NCBI GenBank assembly: GCA_001600175.1
Contig: BCJC01000007.1
Coordinates: 764,805 to 828,804 of the forward strand
Source of the DNA: Erythrobasidium yunnanense
Lineage: Eukaryota; Basidiomycota; Cystobasidiomycetes; Erythrobasidiales; Erythrobasidiaceae
Length of the DNA: 64,000 nt
Direction: 5' to 3'
Each line of letters starts with the position of its first letter. The first letter of the stretch is position 1. A program made the translations under genes and the position numbers. The notes below the pieces were generated by a model. The model had not been told where the DNA came from, searched no databases, and worked only from the letters and a program-made list of their open reading frames with translations. Below are positions 14,062-24,702 of this stretch, in pieces.

Positions 14062-14438
14062 ATCAATACATCACCGTTCTCGGACATCTGGATAGTGACC
14101 CGATTCATCGATCAGCGGTCTTGTATAACATAGAGGTTTTGGGCACGAAGCAGTGCGATACCCTTGTGCAAGTAATCGGTCATCGTTCTGTTACTCAGTC
14201 TCGAACATGAACAAGTCTGTCAACCTGGCTGTGGAGTTCCTGCATGTTCGACCGGTTTGAGACGCTAATCACAGCCATGGCTGGAAGGCGAAGCGACAGC
14301 CTGGACTGCCTGTCGTGTAAATCTCATTGGTAATCATCGCGTTATGCTACATACGATAAAGTCTAGTCTGCCCGTCATCTAAGCAAGTCTCGCGCCCCAA
14401 CAGTACAGTTCACATGCGCGCGGAGGCAGCAATAAAGG
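14062..14438. other. Convergent intergenic region
   Basis: Separates the 3' ends of the lipoamide dehydrogenase (plus) and Tah18 (minus) genes. It should contain both 3' UTRs and polyadenylation signals. I see no additional gene, repeat or structured RNA. Confidence 0.5.
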
Positions 14439-16607
14439 CTAGCTCCATGTCTCTTCCTGATACCGACCATCAATTTCCATCGTGTCAAAGTAAGCATCCG
14501 CTTCCTCTTCTGACATTCCGCCTTGGGTCTGAAACACCAACTTCAGAGCTTTCTGGACAGACTTAGGCATCTGTCCAGAGGAGCTGCCAAGACATATTAA
14601 TTTCACTGCGCAGCGGCTCCTAGACGTATTGAAATGCTTACCCTGAGACGTAAACGATGCCTGCTTGCTGTCCTATATACTTCCACAGCAGCTCCGCTTC
14701 ATCCTTGATCTTATGCTGTACGTATATCTTGTCTTCCTGATCTCTTGAAGCAGCTAGTAGGAGCTTCACAGCACCCTTTTCTTGCAGCGTAGCCCATTCG
14801 TCCGCGAAATAGAAGTCCTTCTTTGCGCTTCTACAGCCGAAGAAGACGACATTGTTCTTGCTTTCGGAATGAATGGCAAGTCTTTCATTGATTAGGCTGC
14901 GGAAGGGCGCGATTCCAGTTCCTGGTCCGATGCAGATTACGGGTGTAGCAGAATCTTCAGGTAGGCGAAGGATGCCTTTGACGAAATCTACAGCTAGCTT
15001 AGCACCAGGCTGCAAAGTCGCAAGCCATGACGTCGCTACGCCTTTTCGAGGTAGTTTGAGAATCGTCTTGTACTTGACAATCGCGACTAGAAGCTCGACG
15101 CGCCGCGGATTGGTCTTGCTTGATGAAGCGATGGAGAACTGCCGTGGTCGAATCTCAGGAAAGATATCGGCGATGTAGTCTAGCGGTATTTGCGCAGACT
15201 TGAACTCCAGCAGTACTTCGGCAATAGTCCGTCGCGGCCTGTTGCTGTAGTCGTACATGTCCTCCTGCACATACTCGATTAGCGCGCAACTAATAGAGAG
15301 CAGATGAGGTACCGTACCTGCCCTTCTGCGGTGCAGAACTCGCGAAGTTTATCGGTCTCCAGTTCGGAAGTCGTGAAGTACGATAACCATTCGAAGAAGG
15401 ATCTTCGAGGAACGGAGAAGATGTCCAAATATGAGATACAGAGTTGTCTTATTGTCGTTGTAGACGGCCAATGCTGAGGTAGAGGTGCGGCTAAGGTCCG
15501 TTTCAGCAGACATAAGTGATACCTATGATGTGTTTGCTCACATCCGCTCGATGCTGAGATGTCGAAAACATCATCTGCCTGATCTTGCCACTTCATCGCT
15601 GTCAAGAACAAGTCGACTTCTTCTGGCAGGTTTTCGGGCCTGACTTCCAGTATATCGCCCGCTACATAGCTTTCACCTGTGTCAGTTGCCACCCAAGTGC
15701 GCCCCAGCAGAATAGGCTGGCTTACTTGCATTCCTCTTCAAGCTCTAGTATAATGTGCCTTGTGTCTTGGAAGTGGTCTTCTGCAGTCACACGCTTGTTC
15801 TGTAGTAAAATAGCCGTCTTCATACCATGTATCGGTAACAACGGCGGACTCGATACATGAGCGTTACTTGTTCGCTTTCCTAAGCGTAATCGGGGAGGCG
15901 GCCTTGTATGCGGTGGTATCACAGAAATACCAGAAGGCAAAGGGAAGTGTTGCAGAAGGGTTGACCAAAGGTTGTCAAGCCAGGGCATAAGTGTGCCGTC
16001 CACGCTATATGCAGTGTCAACAGGCTGTTTCTTGACAAGAGGATGTGACCCACCCAAGATAGTGCTGATCATCCGCCTCTCCCTTCTCCACGAGCTCGTG
16101 CGCTCCGAGCTGTTCCAACCTTCTCTTCAACTTCCTCGCCGGCCAATTATATTTCGGATAACTTGAATCGCCCAGCCCAAAGATGGTATACGTGAAATCT
16201 TGAAGAAGTTCAGGAGGTAGATCTGAACGGATTAGAAAATCCCAGAGTGGGAGGAGAGAGCTTGGGAAAGCGCCTTGGCCGGTTGTCGAGGTTACGATGA
16301 TAGTCGGCGGAGCGTCCATGAGCTCGTTCTGGTATTCAACATATTTAGAGAAAGAAAGGAGACAGCGTAAGAGAAATCAGAGACATACCCGGTCGAAATC
16401 CTTGATGTCGATTACGCGAGCTCGAAAGTATCTCCGCCAAGCTTCGCGACCGATATACTCTGCTACATCTTGAGCACTTCCAGTCTGACTTGCATAAAGA
16501 ATGAGGAGTTGCCTCTCTTCTTCCTCCAAAAGTCCGGATTGATCATCAGAGGTGCCATTTGCATGGTTGGAAGCATCGGATCTTCCTAGATGACCATTGC
16601 TGGACAT
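14439..16607 (-). CDS. TAH18: NADPH-dependent diflavin reductase Tah18
   Basis: Diflavin reductase that passes electrons from NADPH through FAD and FMN to Dre2 for cytosolic Fe-S cluster assembly. The order of domains fits: a flavodoxin-like FMN domain (ILYASQTGSAQDVAEYIGR; STTGQGAFP; FGLGDSSYPKYNW), a linker, then an FAD domain with RPRQFSIASS. The NADPH domain has IGPGTGIAPFRS and FFGCRSAKKDFYF, and the protein ends with FDTMEIDGRYQEETWS. The terminal aromatic Trp next to the end is typical of this family. The ATG at 16607 precedes a short acidic leader, and the first intron starts with GTATGT just after DFDR. It is divergent from the small coiled-coil gene about 230 bp away. Exon borders in the middle (15280-16020) are only approximate. 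Confidence 0.93.
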
Positions 16608-16837
16608 TGAATAGTGGTTGAAGAAGCTTGTGCGAGTCCCAAGACGCCTGGAAAGCTTGAAGAATATTGATGATGCCTTTGCCTCTTGTCCTTATCGATC
16701 TATCTTTTCGGTCAACAGGCCAGCCAGAAGCAAGCAGTAAGAGCGCAGTAACAGATCTTGAAGAGGAAGCAGTAGTAAAGCACAGAACAGCAAAGTCACG
16801 AAGGGAGAGGGGCAAGTCGATACAGAGGCAACGAGCG

Positions 16838-17173
16838 ATGTCAGCGAATACTACCGCCAGTAAAGGCAAACAGCGAGCAGGGGCAACACTTTCCATCAAC
16901 GAGCTACTCAGCGATTTGGAGCGTATACCTTATACTCAAAGCAGCCGCAACAATGACAACGACAAGCCAGCGTCCCTAGTGGACATGACGGAGATTCCAG
17001 CGAGCAGCGACAGCGTGGATTCCAGCTTGAAGGCATCACAACAGTTTATGGATAGTAGTAGGAATCTATTGAAGCAGGCGGAGGTGCTGGATGGTCTGAG
17101 TAGGAGGTTGGATGGCGTGGATAAGGGACTGAAAGAGGTCGAACAGACGGCGCACGCTCAGCAGGCGCGGTGA
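16838..17173 (+). CDS. Small coiled-coil protein, unknown function
   Basis: Intron-less frame of 111 aa from the ATG at 16838. The frame is open further upstream to 16667, but that extension overlaps the probable Tah18 promoter and is less likely coding. The first half is disordered and polar (with LSINELLSDLERIP). The second half is a heptad-like helix (FMDSSRNLLKQAEVLDGLSR and following) fitting a coiled coil, with an Ala/Gln-rich end. I do not recognise the family. The size and architecture would suit a small subunit of a larger complex, such as a BLOC-1-like or kinetochore assembly, but that is only a guess. Confidence 0.6.
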   Translation: MSANTTASKGKQRAGATLSINELLSDLERIPYTQSSRNNDNDKPASLVDMTEIPASSDSVDSSLKASQQFMDSSRNLLKQAEVLDGLSRRLDGVDKGLKEVEQTAHAQQAR

Positions 17174-17246
17174 CATGTAAAACTCCTCTGTCTCCCTTCG
17201 ACCCTCTTCTACCCAGCCCTTGGTCTCATCCTTCGATTGGACGCGC

Positions 17247-17945
17247 CTACACCACTCCGTACTGTTTTCGGTACTCCTGCATCTGTTCCAGCTCCGTCTC
17301 GTATCCGCCTCTGACTTTCAAGAACTCGATGATGTCTAGCATAGTAGCCACGACAATGACGGGTACGCCGACTTCTTTCTGGACCTGCATGACCGCGCTC
17401 TCTTCTGATTCTTTACCCTTCTCCTGTCTATCCAGGCTCTCCGTTATGCCCACCAGATCTCCCCCAGCTTGTTTTATGATGTGTACAGCTTCGCGTATAG
17501 CCGTTCCAGCAGTTATCACATCGTCTATAATCAAGATTTTCTTTCCTTGTAATTCAGCGCCGACTAAGGATCCGCCTTCGCCGTGATCTTTCGCTTCTTT
17601 GCGATTGAAGGCATACCCTACTTCTTTGCCGTATGCTCTGCTCAACTCCATAGCTACGATAGCAGCTAGTGGAATACCCTTGTACGCAGGCCCGAATAAA
17701 ACATCGAATTCAATCCCGCTTTCCACAATGGCAGCCGCGAAGGCACTGCCTAATGCATAGAGTAAAGAGCCAGTGTTGAGCTTGCCAGCGTTGAAGAAAT
17801 ATGGTGAAACACGCCCGGATTTCAAAGTGTAGGAACCGAAGAGTAAAGCGCCGGAGGACAAGGAAAGAGAGAGAAGAGAAGCTGCATAGGGCTTTAAGGT
17901 AGTCGTTGTAGATAGAGACTTGACGTGAAATGGTTCGGCGGACAT
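17247..17945 (-). CDS. URA5: Orotate phosphoribosyltransferase
   Basis: Converts orotate and PRPP to orotidine monophosphate in pyrimidine synthesis. It is intron-less at 232 aa, close to fungal orthologues. The ATG at 17945 is preferred over the in-frame one at 17978 because family members start close to this point. Visible motifs are SGRVSPYFFNAG, FGPAYKGIPLA, the flexible loop YAFNRKEAKDHGEGG with its catalytic Lys, and the PRPP-binding ILIIDDVITAGTA. The C-terminus keeps the expected VATMLDIIEFL segment. Its 3' end lies only 73 bp from the convergent coiled-coil gene, so the two 3' UTRs probably overlap. Confidence 0.96.
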   Translation of the reverse strand: MSAEPFHVKSLSTTTTLKPYAASLLSLSLSSGALLFGSYTLKSGRVSPYFFNAGKLNTGSLLYALGSAFAAAIVESGIEFDVLFGPAYKGIPLAAIVAMELSRAYGKEVGYAFNRKEAKDHGEGGSLVGAELQGKKILIIDDVITAGTAIREAVHIIKQAGGDLVGITESLDRQEKGKESEESAVMQVQKEVGVPVIVVATMLDIIEFLKVRGGYETELEQMQEYRKQYGVV

Positions 17946-18065
17946 GATGATGTTTTGATGAGGGAGAAGAAGAAGCAATGAGGGTTGCTTTCGTGACGAT
18001 TCATTCAGTCATTCGACAACGTAAGAGGCGTGTGTACATCATTCAACAGATCAAACGAATTGCAC

Positions 18066-19694
18066 TTATGAACTGCACGGCTGCCGTGTCACTACGCTTC
18101 CGCTCATGCACCCAATCTCTCTCTTCTTATGCGCTCATAAGGGTCCTCATACGAAGGAGGATTGTATGGATTCGAGAAGCCAGTCGGCGTAGCAGCTTCT
18201 ACGCAACACCACCCGCATCAGCCTTCCAATATCGCTTTCCTACGAGATGACTTCCTACGCACCGAACGGCCTTCCGCCTTCATAGAAAGTACTGCTCTGT
18301 CTCGCAGCAGCAGCAGTCGCAGCAAATCCATCTGGATTATATCCACCCTGCGACTGGGAAGAAAGCATGCTAGGCTCGTATCTCGTCGAAGGTTCCGACA
18401 AGCCTTCGCTGTATGGAACGGACGCATAGCTTCCTGCTGGACCATCGTCGCGCCCACTACTTCCACCACCGCCGCTGCTGCCTGTTGCGGAATAGGGAAC
18501 GGACTCTTCCAGACCACCATCGTCGTCTTCTCCGCCTTTAAACTCGTCTGCATCAGGTGGGATGAATCCCGGAATATGGCCTGATGAGCGCGTGCGACGC
18601 CAATTGATGAGACAGATGACCTGGAGTACACAACTTCAGAAGGCTCCCAAGGCTAGTAGAGGAAGACACACGAGCGATGCTAGCCAGGCGAAGAACCCAA
18701 ACCACAGGAAGGCAGTCAGGGCCCGCTTGGTATTACAGAATCCCGGTAGGGCTTCTTTGTAGCCTTCTTTCTCTGCAAGAAATCACCGTCAGGACAGACT
18801 GAAAGACACGGACGAGCGAGCTTACCGGCATTTGGATCCGCATTGACATCTTTACAGCCTTTGACGTTGCTCGAGATGGTGAGGACAAAGCTGGTGCAAC
18901 CTTATCAGCTGACAACCCTGCACGACCAAGTATAAGCTAGACGTACGCCAGGATGAGGACCAGCAGAGTCTGGCTTCCATTCACAAGCACAGATGGCCTC
19001 GTCTGGTTAACACCTCTAGCTAGTCCTCTCAATCGACCAGTTCTTTCGAATACCAAAGGAATGAAGATCAATACGACAGCAGTGAGGAGGGAGATGAAGC
19101 CGATGAAGACTGCGAGACAAGTCAGTGTGCTGGACCCCTTTTTGGCACGTGCATCCTCTCGGACGCACAGGTGAATACGACCTGGCACAAAGCGAGAGAT
19201 GGATTAGCGGTGCCGATGACAAGATGGATGGATCCTCACCAATCCAGATGGCCCGACGTCGTGTTTCTGCTGGAATGTCTGAATGACCAAGGGCTATGTC
19301 AGCTTGGAGTTCGCACTGGCATGCAATCTACGCGCTTACTGTAAGAGCGACATTGATGAATATACATATGAGAAGGAGTGTAGCCTGTAAGATCTCATTT
19401 CAGCGAATGTTTTGCAATGTTTGGTCAATGCGTCGTATCGTTAATCTCATCCTGACTACTCACCTGAATCCCTCTGAGGATGTAGTTTATTTTCTCACCG
19501 CTCTCGCTCTGACTATCAAACTGCGTCCATGGTCTCCCCCCACCGCTACCGCCTCGCCTTGACTTCGAGCTGCCAGAGCCAGGTGTCCTTGGCCCTTCGC
19601 TGCTGATCCCTCTATCGCCCAACTCATCGTCGTCGTCGTTGTTCCCTCGTCGAAATATCGAGCTCAATCTGTCTGCCAATCTTCGTGCGTTCAT
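18066..19694 (-). CDS. MARVEL-domain four-helix membrane protein
   Basis: Predicted tetraspan membrane protein. The N-terminus (MNARRLADRLSSIFRRG and an acidic Gly/Ser-rich leader) is cytosolic. Four hydrophobic segments follow: around INYILRGIQATLLLI, IFIGFISLLTAVVLIFIPLVF, QTLLVLILAYV, and ALTAFLWFGFFAWLASLVICLINW. The last is completed by splicing a 51-nt intron (GTGTGT..CCAG), and RRTR follows at the membrane border. The cytosolic tail is Gly/Ser/Tyr-rich. A 64-nt intron (GTGCGT..CGTAG) joins it to a last exon ending SNPYNPPSYEDPYER, which contains a PPSY element, the short motif bound by WW domains of Rsp5-type ubiquitin ligases. The middle exons (18900-19400) are not fully resolved. The fold call rests on helix pattern and the N-terminal segment. 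Confidence 0.7.
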
Positions 19695-20060
19695 CGTGTT
19701 CTGATCCAGATGCAATAGCAAGGCGTCCAAGCTCAAGCAGTCATCAGCGCGCCGCGAAAAGGGCTGTAAAAGCTTTGGCCGAGAAAGCAGTACAGCAATA
19801 TGCCAAGGCTGAGACACAATCCGATACAGCTACTGTCGGCGTTGTGAGACTGCCTTTCTGTGGGAAGCTGCTCGTCATTTAGCGAGAATAGGGGGATCTC
19901 CAAGTAAAGCAGCTTCAGTGCAAAGCTAGAATAGCACAGCTCCACTTGTGTAGCATTTAGACCATGGTCGCAACGCCGCTCAAGCTCCTGCCTTGATCCA
20001 GTTGAATGCGACTGGCTCGCTTGCTTCTCTCTTCCGGCCCGACACTGACACTTACACTTC

Positions 20061-21220
20061 ATGGCGACAGCTGGCGACTTGCTGCCTCTGCAAGACATAG
20101 AAGAGGTGCAATATCTACTCTGGACATACACTCGAGTGATGCTCACACCCTGCTCCCAGCTGACTCCTCTCGTTCGTCGCATCTTAGGCCAGAATCCTGG
20201 TAAGAAGCAACTGACTTCGCAAAACAAAGCTAACGAGGATGCAGGACCCTACACACTCCAAGGAACGAACACCTACCTGATAGGAAAGGCAGGCGGGAAT
20301 GCTATACTCCTAGACACCGGCCAAGGCGAGCCAGCCTATGTCCCTCTTCTTCGAAAAGCGCTTTCGAACTACTCTGGAGTCAGCGATATCATCCTATCGC
20401 ACCACCATCATGACCATATCCTCGGCTTGAAGCAAGTCGTCCCGCTATTGAAAGAGATGGGAATGCAAGCGCCGCGAATCCATAAACTACCTTCGAGAGA
20501 TACTAAGGAGGATAAACCTACATCTGATATATTGAAGGAATTACCTCCGGATACTTTCCATCCTGGTTCATCTTCCCTCTTCCATCATTTATCGGACAAG
20601 CAAGTCTTCAGCATCGATAAAAACGCCCATCTATCAATCGTCCATACACCAGGCCATACAGACGACTCCATCTCCCTCCTCTTTCACGAAAACGATTCTA
20701 CACACCTCTTCACAGCCGATACCGTACTAGGCCAAGGCACAGCGGTGTTCACAGACTTGAAAGCGCTCCTCGACTCGCTGCAGAGGTGTATCGATCTAGT
20801 CAAGGAAGGAGGAGGAGGACAAGGAGAAAAGAAGAAAGTCAAGTTGTTCTGTGGACATGGACCGGTAGTAGAGGATGGAGTAGCGAAGATGCAGGAATAT
20901 ATAAGCCATAGGTTGCAGAGGGAGAAACAGGTCGTAGAAGCGCTAGAGAAGGCTGGCAAGCCCGAGACTGCGGGAAAGTGAGTCGAAATTGGCTCTTACA
21001 CCGTCCCTATATAATGAACTCTGCTGACTAAGTTTGAAATCTTCATAGCCTCGTAAGGGCCATCTATGGACCAGAACTCCCGGAAAAACTCGTCTTTGCA
21101 GCTACAAAGGGCATCATCCTCCATCTGGAGAAGCTTGAGCAGGATGGAAGAGTTAGGCGGATAACAGATCAAGGCGATGACAGTTTATGGGAGCTAGTCG
21201 GCAGGACTTCCAAAGTATGA
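20061..21220 (+). CDS. Metallo-beta-lactamase-fold protein, LACTB2-like
   Basis: Belongs to the LACTB2 group, which in animals is a mitochondrial single-strand endoribonuclease. Three exons (20061-20199, 20245-20977, 21049-21220) give 347 aa. The NPGPYTLQGTNTYLIG segment is typical of this group and is restored only when the 45-nt intron is removed. Metal ligands are visible: the LSHHHHDHILG motif, His in HTPGHTDDS, Asp in FTADTVLGQGTAVF and a late His in LFCGHGPVVEDG. A C-terminal helical and winged-helix-like part (LVRAIYGPELPEKLVFAATKGI..HLEKLEQDGRVRR) follows. The protein is longer than animal LACTB2, with extra residues in the middle (SRDTKEDKPTSDILK). The first 25 residues before the conserved start are uncertain. 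Confidence 0.9.
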
Positions 21221-21329
21221 GATTGGCGAATTCGACAATATGCACATGCGGAGAAGATACTAAGTGAGAGAAATAAGGGTATGAAACGAGAGATAGTCTT
21301 GCTTATGTAGCGATAGATGAAGTGCGAAA

Positions 21330-22138
21330 CTAGAGTGCTTTCTCCCTTTCTAGACGAGCGACCGTTCGTTCTGCCTGAGTTAGAGCATCATTCCAGCTGA
21401 CAAACAGCTCTGAGATCGTTGAGACCTGTCGACGTAGCCGTTCAGCTGAATTCTCACGAAACCATCCCTGATTAGACCAGCTCACGTAATGATCGTAAGA
21501 GGAAAGAAGGCTTTCAGCTCGGCTTTCCAGTATTGAATACTTTGACGAGAGGTCTGCTACTTGTTTCCTAGCTTGTACCACCTCGGGCTGAAGCTTTTCG
21601 TGCGCTGTCGAGCAGGACCTAATCAGCTTTCGCTCGTTCCAGACGAGTATAAATGACAGCTGACAAGCTAGTGTACCAGCACCAGCAATCCCTCTCTTCT
21701 CAAGTGTGTCTATCTCGCGAAGTTCGCGTTCGATAGTCCGGATATCATGTTCGGCTTCCAAGACCAGCGACGCTTTCGCACGCGCTGAAAGATCATTCCC
21801 TGCGCTGTTCGCTTGTATTGCGGCATTCGGGAGTTGAGGGATAAGGAGCGGTGCATTGGCTTCGTCTGTCCAGGCATCAGATCATTCAGCATTGATCCGG
21901 AGAAAGTGGATAGGCATAGCGCACAGCTATCTAGAAAGCGCTTGACAGACTCGGATCCTGCTTTCTCTACAGCATTGTAGATCTCTGCGAGTGCGATTTG
22001 CCCTCGTCGCGTGATGGATCCAGCAGAGAGAGACGCGATCCGTGAAGCAGCAGGCGTGTCGAGGCCAACGAGTGTTTCGAGTAGTTGTATCCTCAGATCA
22101 AGCGCCAGTTTCACAGCATCTTCTTCTTCTTCGTTCAT
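21330..22138 (-). CDS. Coiled-coil protein, probable dynactin p22/p24 subunit
   Basis: The ATG at 22138 starts an acidic, then helical protein. A 57-nt intron (GTGCGC..GACAG) joins VKRFLDS to YEANAPLLIPQLPNAAIQ, and a second (21426-21485, 60 nt) joins SSYDHY to VSTISELFVSWNDALTQAE. A further intron near 21610-21680 is likely. The overall pattern resembles dynactin subunit 3: a helical start, a YLD-like motif, long heptads and a C-terminal FV.W...L...E. Dynactin subunit 3 sits in the dynactin shoulder and helps dynein function. The similarity is weak and recalled from the family pattern, so another coiled-coil protein is possible. Its start lies 96 bp from the divergent NPR2 gene. Confidence 0.5.
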
Positions 22139-22234
22139 CGTTTCATTCAATGCAAGGAATTGGACTTGAATTGAAACAGCATTGTTTCTTGATTATGCAT
22201 TGACTTTCATGACTTCAGATCTCGAACCCCAGCC
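22139..22234. promoter_or_regulatory. Short divergent promoter region
   Basis: Only 96 bp separate the two start codons of the dynactin-like gene (minus) and NPR2 (plus), so both core promoters and 5' leaders must share or overlap this stretch. The region is AT-rich (TTGATTATGCATTGAC). I cannot identify a specific factor site. Confidence 0.5.
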
Positions 22235-24178
22235 ATGTCTAATGCTGAGCTTCCACGTCTTCTGGCCATCTTCCTCGTCATCTTCGACGATTTGCAGGGC
22301 GGTAAAGTCGCTTTCGAGGTCCCCGAAGGATCCGTAGCCATCTCAAGCAACACCAATACTGCTGCCATCAATAACGCACAATCGCAAGAATCATCTGCTC
22401 TACCGCCTGGATCTTCTCTGCTCTCAGCTGCGGCTCATGCGCATCGAAATGCAGCGTTCATGTCGACCCTCAATGGACCCCTATTCGAATTGGATAGCGT
22501 GGTGCAGTACTTGATGCCCAAAAGACAGCTCATGAGACACCTCATCACAATATGTACCGAACAATGCAAGATCCTAGGCTTTCCAGTCTCCATTCAGGGA
22601 CAGCACTATCCGAGAGGTCATTTTATCTGTACGTTCGTATCGCTTAATCAGATAGCCTTGTTCACTAAGTATCTGTGCACTCTAGATAATGTCTGCTTCG
22701 CTTTCGAGCGCAATGCAGAATTGAGGCCGTACGAGCCGATCGTCCGCAAGACTGGACGTATACTGCAGCACATGGAGGTGAGACGCTCATTTACACCTAA
22801 GTTACCAAGTTTAGTGTTGTCTCGCAGGAAACCACCTGTCTTCTGTCGAACTCCCAAAACGAAGTCCGCATGCATTCTATCCTAGAACAGATCTATGAAG
22901 ATCTAGGCTCCTATTCCGAGACCTCCATTCCTTTAGACAGTGCCAACTCACTCGATCTCAAGCTTTTCCCAAGCAATCCAAACCCTCCTGTAGTGCGCGA
23001 TTGGGATATACCCGTTGCGCTTATTTCGCTAGAAGATATGAAGGATAGAAGTTGGGATATTACGATGTTTGCGCTCGCGAGCTATATTGATGGAACGAAG
23101 AGTATCAAGAGGATAGCTAACCTGGCGGATGTGGACCTGCCGCTCGCCAGGGAATGCATACAGCATCTACTGTAAGGTGCAATTGCCATCAAGGGGGATG
23201 CTCGCTAATGTCGAAGGCAGCTTCTATGGATGTATCATCCTACATGACCTCTTCCAGTATACAAACTCGTATCTGCTAGTAGGAGGACCCGACAGCTTAG
23301 CTTCGACTACGCATGATGGCGAGTCGAGCAAGGCGGTTCAAGCAGAGTGTGAAAGCTACGTCTCGATAGGCACGCCGGGTACATTTCAAGTGCCACCACA
23401 CTGAGATGCAAGCTGACTTCGATTACACTTAGTGACACCCTTCGCTACTCTCTTTCGATACTATGCAAAGCTCAAGCCTGCTCTAAGTGTACGAGAATGG
23501 ATAGATCGCTATGATATCGACACTTCCTCTATCGATGTTCGACGTATGATCAGTTTCGGGATCATCAAAGGTTTCCTACGGCGTATCCAAGTCTATCCCG
23601 TCTGGCTCGATCACCCTACCTTTAAAGAAGCGTCTTACTTCGCGAAAACGACGGCAGAGCCACAGACTGCACGAAATAGAGGACGAAACAGCGCACCGAG
23701 ACCTTTGACGAGTCGCTCACCGGCTACGGATGTCCTGGCTACTCCGGCGCCGACACCTGAAGCGTCGCCATTCAGGAGACTCGTACAGGAGAACTCGAGA
23801 GACGCTACTCCCAAACCTGCTGCACAGACGGAAAAGTACAATACTCTGGTAGAACATCTGAACAAGAAGGGCTATCCTGCAAGCCTGCCGGCGTTGCTAG
23901 ATGGCGAGCACAGCACGGATGAGGCACGTCTACTCCACTCTTGCGACGTGATCCTTGCTGATCGCTCATACATTCAGCTTTGTATCCGATATCGGTATAG
24001 CTATCATCAGCTGCTATCGTACCTTGCTAAAATTGGCCGGCCAAGCTCCCACAGCAGTGAAGATCATGGAGAGCATGATGGCTTTCACGACACGCGCCAA
24101 TATTTGCGGAAGTCGAAGAACGATGGTCGCGATATACCGAATACCGATCTGGGTCGCGTCAAGCTCATTTACTTATGA
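22235..24178 (+). CDS. NPR2: Npr2 (NPRL2), SEACIT/GATOR1 subunit
   Basis: Subunit of the SEACIT (GATOR1) complex that inhibits TORC1 when amino acids or nitrogen are short, acting at the vacuole. Six exons (22235-22628, 22686-22777, 22828-23171, 23221-23378, 23433-23923, 23978-24178) sum to 1,680 nt (559 aa). The N-terminal longin-like part shows LLAIFLVIFDDLQGGKVAFEVPEG, then LITICTEQCKILGFPVSIQG and YEPIVRKTGRILQHME. Later conserved stretches are RDWDIPVALI, DGTKSIKRIANLADVDL, TPFATLFRYYAKLKPALSV and a C-terminal winged-helix-like part. A Ser/Pro/Ala-rich insert (about residues 400-445) is not expected in shorter orthologues. The last intron (23924-23977) seems to be GC-AG, and because it is 54 nt without a stop its removal is inferred from conservation. 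Confidence 0.92.
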
Positions 24179-24702
24179 GGTTCGGATCCTGTCCATCCTG
24201 CACATACATACGCCCTCGGCTACTTAACGCACACATGATCTGCCTAGAGCATGGATGTTGAGCGGACGGCCACTCCACGGCGCTTCGAAGAGCCTCGCCT
24301 ATCCTCTGCGGCGAGTATAGAAACGCAGGGCGGATCGCATATAACGGCTCTACGGATAGCGAACTGGGTATCGGCCTGTGACTCGTATCATAGCTACGCC
24401 TCGAAAGGTCGAAAACAACAATTCAACAGCCGGCGACGTTAGGCAATCGAAATGATACACTGTTCGTTGCAACTGAGAATGCGGCCGAGCTCAATTGGAA
24501 CAGTCGACGGCTACGTGTACAGGCTTTTATTCAGGGGGAAAAAAAAAACCCCTAAACTTCAACCGCGTAGTATTTGGCGGGTAAAATGCCGGAGCCACTT
24601 TCTAGTCTTTGACAGGAGCACAGTTCTAGATTTCAGCGTATGCGTAGGGTAGACAACAAGCAGCGTGATCCATCGAGAGCGGAAAATCGATACATGCAAT
24701 GA
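24179..24702. other. Convergent intergenic region
   Basis: Lies between the 3' ends of NPR2 and the CHMP7-like gene. A 63-codon frame (24251-24442) has no recognisable features. At 24534-24552 there is a run of five G, ten A and four C, a small potential hairpin or homopolymer tract with no clear role. No RNA gene is visible. Confidence 0.45.

Noticed and set aside
24534-24552. G5-A10-C4 tract as a possible terminator or element end
   Set aside because: It lies in a convergent intergenic region without repeat structure or coding remains around it; a simple homopolymer tract is enough.
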